Shown: positions 6,687 through 13,708, counted from the stretch's first letter. The stretch: 15,559 nucleotides of DNA from an uncultured Leucothrix sp. (GCA_937923375.1 CALAJG010000293.1:1-15559); one strand, 5' to 3'. Translations and numbers: made by a program. The notes: a model not told the origin generated them from the sequence alone.

Positions 6687-7019
6687 ATGAAACTTCAAAA
6701 GCTTATTACAGCATCTGTGATCGCAGTTAGTTTTTTGTTCATCTCGAGTCTTAAAACTAGTGTGTATGCCATTTCCTCATCAAATGCGAATAAGGTCAAG
6801 GACTATAAACTGAAACCAGCTAACGGCAAGAAACTTCGGCATTCGGATATTTCTTTAGCTGTTCGAAGTCGCTACAGAGGTGTCAGAACCAAAATCTCTA
6901 AGCGTAGGTCTTCATTAAGCGCCGATTGTTATGACGTTAAATTTGTTTACAAAAACGAGCTCAAAAGAGTTTCGTTTAATTGTACAAAGACAAAGCTAGT
7001 CATGCAGGCCAGATATTAA
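6687..7019 (+). CDS. Small basic exported protein, possibly PepSY-like
   Basis: The 110-residue protein has a clear signal peptide (residues 1-28, ending SVYA), then a lysine/arginine-rich mature part of about 82 residues. The pattern DISLAVRSRYRGVRTKIS, a polar turn, CYDVKFVYKNELKRVSFNC resembles the helix plus beta-hairpin of PepSY-type domains, which often inhibit proteases or bind envelope partners. Cys81 and Cys99 sit in the two predicted strands and could form a disulfide in the periplasm. The start is strongly supported by AAGGAGAG six bases upstream. The gene is alone, with its own apparent promoter region and a structured, terminator-ended stretch downstream. I do not recognise a specific family member; the PepSY reading is by pattern only. 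Confidence 0.7.
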   Translation: MKLQKLITASVIAVSFLFISSLKTSVYAISSSNANKVKDYKLKPANGKKLRHSDISLAVRSRYRGVRTKISKRRSSLSADCYDVKFVYKNELKRVSFNCTKTKLVMQARY

Positions 7020-7048
7020 CTGAGGCTTTCAAAGCGTTGCGATTCGTT

Positions 7049-7078
7049 TTGAATGTACCGCTTGTCTGTAAATATAGA
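7049..7078 (+). promoter_or_regulatory. Possible promoter of an intergenic transcript
   Basis: TTGAAT (7049-7054) and TATAGA (7073-7078) are spaced by 18 bases. Transcription would begin near 7085 and run into the strong terminator at 7214-7238, giving an RNA of about 150 bases with no substantial reading frame. Confidence 0.35.
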
Positions 7079-7080
7079 CC

Positions 7081-7238
7081 GTAGCCTACTTTTTTATTGA
7101 GGAGGCTGCGCGATACAGATGTATGGTTATTTCACCTGAGTGGCTTGAACTTGTCGAATGACTCTCCCGGTCGATGGCAATAAGCGGATTGCAACACTCA
7201 GGCCTCCCCCAAAACCCGGACCCTCCTCCGGGTTTTTT
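7081..7238 (+). ncRNA. Candidate structured small RNA or structured 3' UTR
   Basis: The stretch holds no credible gene but several pairings: GTAGCCT (7081-7087) with AGGCTGC (7103-7109, one G-U); CCTGAGTG (7135-7142) with CACTCAGG (7195-7202), enclosing GCAAT/ATTGC; and a strong terminal hairpin. A weak promoter lies just upstream. It could be an independent small RNA or the processed 3' end of the preceding mRNA. The longest reading frame after the GGAGG at 7101 is only 12 codons. No known RNA family was recognised. Confidence 0.45.
7214..7238 (+). terminator. Strong rho-independent terminator
   Basis: ACCCGGA (7214-7220) pairs perfectly with TCCGGGT (7227-7233) around a CCCTCC loop and is followed by an unbroken T run to 7238. 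It ends transcripts from the small exported protein gene or from the candidate RNA. Confidence 0.92.
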
Positions 7239-7300
7239 AATGCCGAATAGTTATTCTCAAGAGGTATTTCCTGCTAATCTTGGTTGCTTATTTTTTTGCC

Positions 7301-7330
7301 AAAAAAAAGCCACCATAAATCAATGGTGGC
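7301..7330 (-). terminator. Rho-independent terminator facing the minus strand, no gene upstream
   Basis: GCCACCAT (7309-7316) and ATGGTGGC (7323-7330) form a perfect 8-bp stem with a six-base loop. Eight A residues at 7301-7308 become eight U residues on the minus-strand transcript, while no T run follows on the plus strand. The only minus-strand sequence that could feed it is the 122-base stretch up to the DUF3616 gene, which encodes no protein on that strand. Confidence 0.75.
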
Positions 7331-7371
7331 GCAATGACTGAGGTATCGACAAACTACTAGCCGTCCCTCAT

Positions 7372-7405
7372 GCGGTTCTATACAGTGCACAAGTATTAGA
7401 GCCGC
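7372..7405 (+). other. Stable hairpin in the leader region of the DUF3616 gene
   Basis: GCGGTTCT (7372-7379) pairs with AGAGCCGC (7398-7405) including one U-G pair, extended past a bulged T (7397) by ATAC/GTAT, with loop AGTGCACAA. Only the plus-strand RNA gives a continuous helix; the minus strand has a C-A mismatch. No T run follows, so it is not a terminator. It lies 47 bases before the start codon and may be a 5' UTR control element. Confidence 0.45.
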
Positions 7406-7452
7406 TAGCTTACTCTAAAATGAGTGATTAATGAACATATTTCAGGTTTAAT

Positions 7453-8505
7453 ATGCTGTCTAAAATAAAATCAAAAAAACGCTGGGGCATCATACTTCTC
7501 AGTACCTTCGCTATCATTATGGGGCTGATCCTGTTTTTTATCTTCACTGACAATGTTAAGTCAATAAAAAATCGGTTATATCTATCGAGCCCAATAAAGC
7601 CACTAAATGGAGTGTATGAGCCTTCTGCTGCACAGCAATTAAAAACCGGTCAGCTCATCGTTTTAGAAGATGAAATCTCACGGGCCCTAAGCATTGCGGA
7701 GTTTGATTCCGAGGGTAATCTTCTTGAGAATACTATTCGTGATAAGCAGCTTAACACCCAACTTAACGAGAGTTTTGATGACCTGGAAGCGATAGCGATA
7801 GGCAAGGATGCTGCAGTCTACGCCAGCACCTCTTTTTCCAGAACGAGCAAGGGGAAACAACGCCCTAATCGTGAAAAGTTACTGCGCATGGTGTTTGACG
7901 AAAACGGGGAGTTGATCAAGAAAGATGTCTACACCGGGTTCGCCGAGTTTCTTAATAAGTCTCAGCTGTTTAAAATCTTAACGTCGCGAAACAATGACAA
8001 GGCGGTCGATCCGAGCAGCATTAATATTGAAGGCTTAAGCTTTAACCAAGACAAAAGTCAGCTTTTGTTTGGCTTTAAAAAACCGCTGGTGAATGATCTG
8101 TCACTCATCATTTACATGCAAAACCCTCAGCAGGTTTTGGATGGCTCAGAACAGCCGGTTCTGTCCGAGGAGTTCACTTTACTGAACCTTCAGGGAGGAG
8201 GGATTCGTTCGCTATTTTATGATGACAGATTGCAAGGGTATTTAATGGCTAACGAGGTAAATTATGGTGGGGGACCTAAACAGTCACAGCTTTGGTTCTG
8301 GGGAGGGATAAATGATCAGGCCCCTGTTGCACTCGCTTTTCCAGAAATTGCTGAGATGAAAAACATTGAAGCAATAACGGCAGTTACGGTTTCAGCTACC
8401 CGCAAAATTTTGATCATGAGCGACGATGGTAGCCGGAAAAATAAGCGACCTGCAAATTATGCCCTCATTGACTACACCGATATTGAATCACAACTTCTGC
8501 CGTAG
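7453..8505 (+). CDS. DUF3616-like protein with N-terminal membrane anchor
   Basis: A 350-residue protein whose basic N-terminus (MLSKIKSKKR) is followed by one hydrophobic span (residues about 11-31). It is probably tethered to the inner membrane with the rest in the periplasm. The soluble part carries DDLEAIAIGKDAAVYASTSF and RTSKGKQRPNREKLLRM, then NIEGLSF and a late NIEAITAV motif. This resembles DUF3616, a family predicted to form a beta-propeller-like fold and of unknown function. The start follows a weak TTCAGG site. The gene is flanked by a long structured leader and by the convergent nucleoside hydrolase gene, whose stop is only 31 bases away. No catalytic residues can be assigned. 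Confidence 0.75.
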   Translation: MLSKIKSKKRWGIILLSTFAIIMGLILFFIFTDNVKSIKNRLYLSSPIKPLNGVYEPSAAQQLKTGQLIVLEDEISRALSIAEFDSEGNLLENTIRDKQLNTQLNESFDDLEAIAIGKDAAVYASTSFSRTSKGKQRPNREKLLRMVFDENGELIKKDVYTGFAEFLNKSQLFKILTSRNNDKAVDPSSINIEGLSFNQDKSQLLFGFKKPLVNDLSLIIYMQNPQQVLDGSEQPVLSEEFTLLNLQGGGIRSLFYDDRLQGYLMANEVNYGGGPKQSQLWFWGGINDQAPVALAFPEIAEMKNIEAITAVTVSATRKILIMSDDGSRKNKRPANYALIDYTDIESQLLP

Positions 8506-8536
8506 AAGCATCGATTGCTGCAAAGAATGTAAAACA

Positions 8537-9484
8537 TCAACTTCCAACCATGGCTTTCTCATAGAGCGCTAAGACTCCGGACTCGTCGACACCCATACAA
8601 ACGCAAGCGTCCGTTACAATGTCCCAATGATTTTCAGGGTAGCTGTAATCAGTGCGTTTTAAGATTGTCTGACCTTTAGCAAAACCCTCAGTGGCTACTC
8701 GTACTGGTCCATTCACGACATCAAATAAATTAGGATTGATGGCATAAGCAATAGCCGATGCATCATGCATGTAGCAGCCTTCAGTACCGCGACTTGATTG
8801 ATAAAAGTCAGCGTAAAACCGCCCGGCATCGAAAAGAAACTGACCAAAAATTGAGTTATGGTCGCGAATTCTTCGTTGCAGGTCATTCATCAGGGTGACT
8901 TTATGGGTGACGTCTAAACCTACCATATGGACGGTCCAGTCGGCCCTGAACACCGCATCAGCAGCATGTGGGTCACTGTAGATGTTGGCCTCAGCGACTG
9001 GCGAGACATTGCCACTTTCCAGAACAGTGCCCCCCATGATCACAACTCTTTTCACTAATTTGGCGATGCGCGGTTCTAACTCTAACGCTCTTGCCAGATT
9101 TCCTAGTGGTCCGATGGCAATCAAGGTGATTTCATGCGGATTCTGCAGCACTGTTTTAATAATAAACTCAGCGGCTCCTAGTTCAATAGGCTGGCCTTTT
9201 GGTTGAGGCAGGTTCAGATTGCCAAAGCCATCAGCCCCATGAACAAAATCAGGGAACGGAAGGGGGGCTTGAACGAATGGAACGGCTTCACCTATGGCCA
9301 CGGGTATCGAAATCCCGGCAATTTCAACTAAGTGCAAAGCATTCTCCGTGGCTCTCTCGACAGAAACATTGCCAAACGTTGTGGTGAGACCAAGGAGCTC
9401 CAGTTCAGGCGAGGACATGGCAAAGAAAATCGCCATAGCATCATCAATACCAGGATCAGTATCAATTATAATCTTTTCAGGCAT
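8537..9484 (-). CDS. Inosine-uridine-preferring type nucleoside hydrolase
   Basis: The 315-residue protein hydrolyses the N-glycosidic bond of ribonucleosides to free base and ribose. The calcium-binding signature DTDPGIDDA (D8, D10, D14, D15) starts the protein; VHGADGFG (H82), IMGG (149-152), the EANIYSDPHAA sugar-contact segment (E165, N167) and MHDASAIAY (H240, D241, the latter the last calcium ligand) follow in family order. The usual GPLTN is GPLGN here (126-130). The ATG follows AGGGAAA by eight bases and lies five bases after the stop of the kinase gene, so the two form an operon transcribed from about 10.4 kb. Without a signal peptide it is cytoplasmic. His240 suggests purine/pyrimidine nucleoside rather than strictly uridine-cytidine use, but specificity cannot be read from sequence alone. 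Confidence 0.93.
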   Translation of the reverse strand: MPEKIIIDTDPGIDDAMAIFFAMSSPELELLGLTTTFGNVSVERATENALHLVEIAGISIPVAIGEAVPFVQAPLPFPDFVHGADGFGNLNLPQPKGQPIELGAAEFIIKTVLQNPHEITLIAIGPLGNLARALELEPRIAKLVKRVVIMGGTVLESGNVSPVAEANIYSDPHAADAVFRADWTVHMVGLDVTHKVTLMNDLQRRIRDHNSIFGQFLFDAGRFYADFYQSSRGTEGCYMHDASAIAYAINPNLFDVVNGPVRVATEGFAKGQTILKRTDYSYPENHWDIVTDACVCMGVDESGVLALYEKAMVGS

Positions 9485-9489
9485 TGATT

Positions 9490-10389
9490 TTATTTCCCTG
9501 CTAATTGAAGTTGTTGCATATCTGGGATGCTTTCTGAAGCACCGATCGTTTGCACGGTTATTGCCGAGGCTTTACTTGCAACCTCAAGTGCAGTTCTCAC
9601 AGATGCCCCCGTCATAAATTGTTGAATGTAGTAGCCAATGAACGTATCGCCTGCCGCAGTCGTATCGACGGTTTCAACTTTTTCAGCAGCAACGGTTACT
9701 GTTTGTTCGGCGTCTCTGTACATCACGCCTTTGTCACCTAAGGTCAGCACAATTTTCATATGAGGGTAGCGTGAGTAAAGCTTATTGAGTAGGGCTTCAG
9801 GCTGTTCCAAAGTGACCACAGGGTCATTGATCAACCCTTCAGCTTCTATCTCATTGACGATTAAATGGTCAACGTATTGAAGCGGTAATTCTTTCACCTC
9901 TGGCGTCATCGGAGCGGGGTTGAACACTACAGTCATGCCTTGCTTTTTAGCAAGTTCCAGCGCTTCTGAGGTGAGATTGCATTCATTTTGTAGCAGTAAC
10001 CAGTCGCCATTATCACTGTTGCTGATGTATTCTGCGAGATCGTTAATCGAGTGAGATTGATTAGCGCCACCATGGAGCAAAATGGCGTTTTCTCCTTCAT
10101 CTGTTACCTGAATAATGGCATGCCCGGTCGGTTCATCAACAAGCCGTAAACAATACGCCCCGATTCCATAGTCCTGAAACTTTCGGCAAATCCATTCATC
10201 GGCATCACTAATCCTACCGATATGCTGCACCATCATGCCAGCTTTGACTAAGGCTATCGACTGGTTAGCGCCTTTACCACCCAGCATCATTCGATAATTA
10301 TCGGAGGCGATGGTCTCTCCGGGCCGCACTAAATCGCCGACACGATAAATGTGATCAATGTTTATCGATCCGAAATTAAAGACTTTCAT
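9490..10389 (-). CDS. PfkB-family carbohydrate kinase, ribokinase-like
   Basis: The 299-residue enzyme phosphorylates a sugar, most likely ribose to ribose 5-phosphate with ATP. GSINIDHIYRV at the N-terminus, the substrate-binding MMLGGKGANQSIA (35-46), the NxxE motif VNEIEA (N179, E182) and DTTAAGDTF (242-250, catalytic Asp248) are the PfkB landmarks. The anion-hole signature has Ala where DTTGAGD is more common, a frequent natural variant. The ATG at 10389 is chosen because AAGGAGG lies eight bases upstream and the family N-terminus begins there; the open frame extends upstream to 10557 but overlaps the divergent gene. The nucleoside hydrolase follows after five bases, so ribose released by it is the natural substrate. 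Fructokinase- or nucleoside-kinase-like activity cannot be excluded. Confidence 0.92.
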   Translation of the reverse strand: MKVFNFGSINIDHIYRVGDLVRPGETIASDNYRMMLGGKGANQSIALVKAGMMVQHIGRISDADEWICRKFQDYGIGAYCLRLVDEPTGHAIIQVTDEGENAILLHGGANQSHSINDLAEYISNSDNGDWLLLQNECNLTSEALELAKKQGMTVVFNPAPMTPEVKELPLQYVDHLIVNEIEAEGLINDPVVTLEQPEALLNKLYSRYPHMKIVLTLGDKGVMYRDAEQTVTVAAEKVETVDTTAAGDTFIGYYIQQFMTGASVRTALEVASKASAITVQTIGASESIPDMQQLQLAGK

Positions 10390-10474
10390 TAACTGAGCCT
10401 CCTTGAGGCGCATTTTTTGAAAAAATATTTTATCATGCAATACAAGGCTTGATACCCGTGGAGGGTTAAATTTT

Positions 10475-11311
10475 ATGCAAGTGTCAAAAATTGACTGTCG
10501 ATCGGATGATGCAGCGCAACGGTTCACCGAATCACTGCGCGGAACTGGCTTTGCCATTTTGCAACATCATCCCATTGATGCTTCATTGGTAGAAGAAGTC
10601 TATTCTGATTGGGCGCAATTCTTTGGAAATCAGCGTAAACATGAGTTCTTGTTCGACCCTGATGATCAGGATGGTTTTTTTCCCTATCGCACTGAAAATG
10701 CAAAAGGTGCTCAGCAGAAAGACTTAAAAGAGTTTTTTCATTATTACCCCTGGGGAAAATGCCCAGATTATTTAAGGGTCAATACTGAACGGCTTTATAA
10801 CCAATTGCGTGGACTTGCCGGACTTTTACTGGATTGGGTCGAGCAGGAATGCCCGGACGAGATAAGCAATGCTTTTTCGATGCACCTAAGTGAAATGGTT
10901 GAGGAAAGCCCCGGTACGCTGATGCGTATTCTTAATTATCCCGCGCTTCAGGGCAACGAAGAGGTGAGTGCAATACGAGCGGCTGCCCATGAAGATATCA
11001 ATTTGTTGACTTGCCTTGTCGCTAGTACTGAGCCTGGTCTACAGGTTAAAGATGTACATGGTAAATGGCATGAAGTTGATACCGATCCGGGAAATATTGC
11101 GGTTAATGTTGGGGATATGCTGCAAATGTGTTCAAACTCATATTTCCCATCAACCACGCATCGTGTAGTGAATCCTCAAGGCAGCCGTTCTAACAAGGCT
11201 AGGCTGTCAATACCGCTGTTTTTACACCCTCGGCCTGAGGTTGTGCTTTCTAAGCAGCACACGGCGGGTAGCTATTTGCACGAGAGACTAAAAGCAATTG
11301 GGTTAAAATGA
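10475..11311 (+). CDS. 2-oxoglutarate/Fe(II)-dependent oxygenase, isopenicillin N synthase superfamily
   Basis: A 278-residue cytoplasmic enzyme of the family that couples 2-oxoglutarate decarboxylation to substrate oxidation (some members, like isopenicillin N synthase, use no co-substrate). GTGFAILQHHPID (23-35) is the typical N-terminal strand. The facial triad is visible as AHEDINLLT (H172, D174) and STTHRVVNP (H229), with the 2-oxoglutarate-binding RLSIPLF (R243, S245). MRILNYPAL (150-158) is the strand before the iron site. GGAGGG about nine bases upstream supports the start. It is divergent from the kinase-hydrolase operon across 85 bases, suggesting shared control. The substrate is unknown; oxidation of a nucleobase, nucleoside or small organic acid is only a context-based guess. 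Confidence 0.87.
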   Translation: MQVSKIDCRSDDAAQRFTESLRGTGFAILQHHPIDASLVEEVYSDWAQFFGNQRKHEFLFDPDDQDGFFPYRTENAKGAQQKDLKEFFHYYPWGKCPDYLRVNTERLYNQLRGLAGLLLDWVEQECPDEISNAFSMHLSEMVEESPGTLMRILNYPALQGNEEVSAIRAAAHEDINLLTCLVASTEPGLQVKDVHGKWHEVDTDPGNIAVNVGDMLQMCSNSYFPSTTHRVVNPQGSRSNKARLSIPLFLHPRPEVVLSKQHTAGSYLHERLKAIGLK

Positions 11312-11410
11312 GCCTGCTTGGTGGTGACAGTCGTAACTGACCTTGATTACCCCGGGTGCTGCGTATAAAGTCAGATCGATATAACTAATAAACAAACATA
11401 AGGTGTAGGG

Positions 11411-12121
11411 ATGAGTAAAAAAGAAGAACAGCGTAAAATCAGAGCCGAAAAACAAGCTGCCGCCGAAGCTGCAGCGAAAAGAAAGTCGGTCTTGGTGCGT
11501 TGTGTGGTTTGGGGGCTTGGGGCAATCGTAATAACGGTGGCTTTATTGGCGATTTACGATAGCGTTTTTTCGCCACCGCCAAGCGTTGATGAAGTGGTTG
11601 AAACCGATATTGTAAAAGGCAACCCAGATGCCAAGCTCACCTTGGTTGAGTACTCAGACTTTCAATGTCCGGCCTGTCGGGGTCAGCATGAGGCTATCAG
11701 AAAAATTTGGCCTAGTGTGAAAGGCAGTGTTCGCTTTGTGTATCGACATTTTCCACTAACAAATATCCATCCTCATGCCATTACGGCTGCTTACTATTCT
11801 GAGGCTGCGGCTAAGCAAGGTAAGTTTTGGGAGCTCCACGATATCTTTTTTGATCGTCAAAGGCAGTGGTCTGGCGTTAAAGAAATAAAACCTGTGTTTG
11901 ATGGTTATATTGATGAACTAAAACTGGATAAGGAACAATTTGCTAAAGACCTTGCATCAGATGAGGTTCGTGACAAAGTCGCCGCAGATTTACAGAGTGC
12001 CAAAAAAGCGCATGCCGCCTCAACACCAACTTTATTCTTAAACGGCAAGTTGTTACGTGATGTTCGCGAAGCTGACAAATTAAAAGCGGTTATTCGTCAA
12101 GCGATTAAAGACGCCGGATAG
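11411..12121 (+). CDS. Membrane-tethered DsbA-like thiol oxidoreductase
   Basis: A 236-residue protein with a charged, Ala/Glu/Lys-rich helical N-terminus (1-26), one membrane span (about 28-50) and a periplasmic thioredoxin-fold domain of the Thioredoxin_4/DsbA type. The active site is FQCPACR (C86, C89), preceded by LTLVEYSDF. The cis-proline loop is STPTLFLNG (P206). The insertion helices contain HAITAAYYSEAAAKQGKFWELHD, typical of this family. It would form, isomerise or reduce disulfides in envelope proteins. The gene starts with AAGGTGTAGGG upstream, 99 bases after the oxygenase gene. It appears unrelated to its neighbours. Whether it acts as an oxidase or a reductase depends on redox partners not seen here. 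Confidence 0.9.
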   Translation: MSKKEEQRKIRAEKQAAAEAAAKRKSVLVRCVVWGLGAIVITVALLAIYDSVFSPPPSVDEVVETDIVKGNPDAKLTLVEYSDFQCPACRGQHEAIRKIWPSVKGSVRFVYRHFPLTNIHPHAITAAYYSEAAAKQGKFWELHDIFFDRQRQWSGVKEIKPVFDGYIDELKLDKEQFAKDLASDEVRDKVAADLQSAKKAHAASTPTLFLNGKLLRDVREADKLKAVIRQAIKDAG

Positions 12122-12154
12122 TTGAAATCTAGATAGCAGGCGTAGTATTTTTTT
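12111..12154 (+). terminator. Weak candidate terminator after the DsbA-like gene
   Basis: ACGCC (12111-12115, inside the last codons) can pair with GGCGT (12139-12143), followed after a few bases by seven T residues (12148-12154). The 23-base loop makes this weaker than the terminators elsewhere in the window. Confidence 0.35.
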
Positions 12155-12508
12155 ATAATTTAAATGAGAAATTATATTATTAACTATTTTAATAAATCTC
12201 TCTTTACTATTGACCATGCTTATTTTTTTGCTAAGTAGCGTTATTTTTCCTTCGCAATTTAACAATGATTTATGTTACGTTAATGTTACAAAAATATGGT
12301 TAATTGCCTCGGGGGGTCTCTGAAGGTGATTGATTAGTAAAACATTGCCACTGGATGCTTCATCTAAGTGGTGGAGGAAAGGGTTAGGATCGGGGGTTCA
12401 CATTCACTAATCTCATTATTGCATGCTCTGTTGATTTAACTGGTGCATCTTTAGCGAATAGTTAGCGTTTGTAATTCCTCCTTCTCACAGAAAAGGAATA
12501 AGCATTCA
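12155..12508. other. Gene-free AT-rich leader of the polyamine-type transporter operon
   Basis: No reading frame in this stretch looks like a gene. It contains a direct repeat of ATGTTAC at 12272 and 12283 (11-base period), a TTGACC at 12210 that could be a -35 box without a good -10 partner, a G run near 12311, and finally AAAGGAA about ten bases before the ATPase start. A promoter and regulator site for the transporter operon are likely here but cannot be placed firmly. Confidence 0.4.
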
Positions 12509-13603
12509 ATGAGTAATAGCACGGGAGCAGCGGTTCGCTTCGAAAAAGTTCAGAAGAGCTATGATGGTGAAATCATGGTTGTCAAAGACCTGAACTTAGA
12601 CATCGCACCGGGCGAGTTCCTAACCATGCTCGGCCCCTCGGGTTCGGGTAAGACGACTTGCCTGATGATGCTGGCAGGGTTCGAGCCTGCAACCAACGGC
12701 GAAATATATCTCAACGATAAAGCAATCAATTCTGTCCCACCCAATAAGCGTGGTATTGGCATGGTGTTTCAGAACTATGCACTTTTTCCACACATGTCGG
12801 TTGCTGAAAACCTGTCTTTTCCTTTGAAGGTACGTGGAATAAGTGGTGCTGATATCGATAAAAAGGTAAAGCGCGCGCTCGATATGGTTGAGTTGGGTGC
12901 TTTCGGTAATCGTCGCCCGGCACAGTTATCGGGTGGTCAGCAGCAGCGTGTGGCAGTAGCGCGTGCTTTGGTATTCGAGCCTGATCTCATTTTGATGGAT
13001 GAGCCGCTAGGGGCGCTGGATAAGCAGCTGCGTGAGCAAATGCAGTACGAAATTAAACATATTCATGAGAATTTGGGTGTTACTGTCGTTTACGTTACAC
13101 ATGATCAGACAGAAGCATTGACGATGTCTGACCGCGTTGCGGTGTTTGAAGACGGTAGAATCCAACAGCTCTCTCCGCCGGATGAACTCTACGAAAGCCC
13201 ACAAAACTCATTTGTGGCTCAGTTCATCGGTGAAAATAATAAACTTTCCGGAAAAGTCACCTCGATAGATGGCAAGGTCTGTGAAGTGTTGTTAGACGAT
13301 GGAACCTCAGTGAAGTCTGAGGCAGTGAACGTGTCTGCGATTGGTGACAGAACCACTATATCACTGCGTCCTGAGCGTGTTGAAGTAGAGCCTGACGTTG
13401 CGATGGACAATACTTTAAGCGGAAAAATCAGTGAGATCCTGTATTTAGGGGATCACTTAAGAATCGTTATGAACGTCGCTGGAAACGATGAGTTTATCGC
13501 CAAAGTGAGAAACCGCGGTGAACTAAGGCCGTTGAAAAAAGATCAAACGATAACTGTTGGCTGGGCTGCAGGTGACTGCAAAGCACTTGATCCTGTTGCC
13601 TGA
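12509..13603 (+). CDS. ABC transporter ATPase, polyamine (PotA/PotG) type
   Basis: The 364-residue cytoplasmic subunit powers import by ATP hydrolysis. It shows Walker A GPSGSGKT (42-49), the Q-loop VFQNYALFPHMSV (Q88), signature LSGGQQQRVAVARAL (140-154), Walker B LILMDEPLGALD (160-171) and the H-loop THDQTEALTMSD (H198). Residues about 235-364 form the C-terminal TOBE-like regulatory domain (SLRPERVEVEP). The length and motif spacing fit the spermidine/putrescine transporter group. The binding protein and permease follow in the same direction. The start follows AAAGGAA by about ten bases. Related family members also carry opines, iron or other small cations, so the polyamine label is by best resemblance. 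Confidence 0.92.
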   Translation: MSNSTGAAVRFEKVQKSYDGEIMVVKDLNLDIAPGEFLTMLGPSGSGKTTCLMMLAGFEPATNGEIYLNDKAINSVPPNKRGIGMVFQNYALFPHMSVAENLSFPLKVRGISGADIDKKVKRALDMVELGAFGNRRPAQLSGGQQQRVAVARALVFEPDLILMDEPLGALDKQLREQMQYEIKHIHENLGVTVVYVTHDQTEALTMSDRVAVFEDGRIQQLSPPDELYESPQNSFVAQFIGENNKLSGKVTSIDGKVCEVLLDDGTSVKSEAVNVSAIGDRTTISLRPERVEVEPDVAMDNTLSGKISEILYLGDHLRIVMNVAGNDEFIAKVRNRGELRPLKKDQTITVGWAAGDCKALDPVA

Positions 13604-13648
13604 CGACATATTTAAGGAGCCTCGTGGTTAAGGGCGCCTGTTTAGTTA

Positions 13649-13679
13649 GCTGTCAAAAGGATTTGTCCAGCCTGACAGC
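13649..13679 (+). other. Intercistronic hairpin between ATPase and binding-protein genes
   Basis: GCTGTCA (13649-13655) pairs perfectly with TGACAGC (13673-13679), with an inner GGA/TCC around TTTG. No T run follows, so it is better read as an mRNA-processing or stability element than as a terminator. Confidence 0.5.
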
Positions 13680-13688
13680 ACATGTAAG

Positions 13689-13708
13689 TGTTCTGACTGA
13701 TCAGAACA
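13689..13708 (+). promoter_or_regulatory. Perfect inverted repeat before the binding-protein gene
   Basis: TGTTCTGA (13689-13696), spacer CTGA, TCAGAACA (13701-13708). The symmetry and the position 20 bases before the start codon fit either an operator for a dimeric regulator or a 5' stabilising hairpin on the mRNA. It ends just before the GAGGAG ribosome site at 13716-13721. Confidence 0.55.

Noticed and set aside
7081..7238. CsrB/RsmZ-like regulatory RNA
   Set aside because: Only about three GGA motifs are visible and they are not regularly placed in hairpin loops, so membership in that class is not supported.
10390..10557. N-terminal extension of the kinase from 10557
   Set aside because: It overlaps the divergent oxygenase gene and its promoter region, and the family N-terminus and AAGGAGG site place the start at 10389.
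12080..12265. Minus-strand frame of 61 codons in the AT-rich leader
   Set aside because: Low-complexity Ile/Asn/Lys/Arg composition, overlaps the DsbA-like gene end, and shows no start signal or recognisable motif.
12475..12498. Ribosome-site sequestering hairpin before the ATPase gene (CCTT with AAGG)
   Set aside because: Only four consecutive pairs; too weak to claim.
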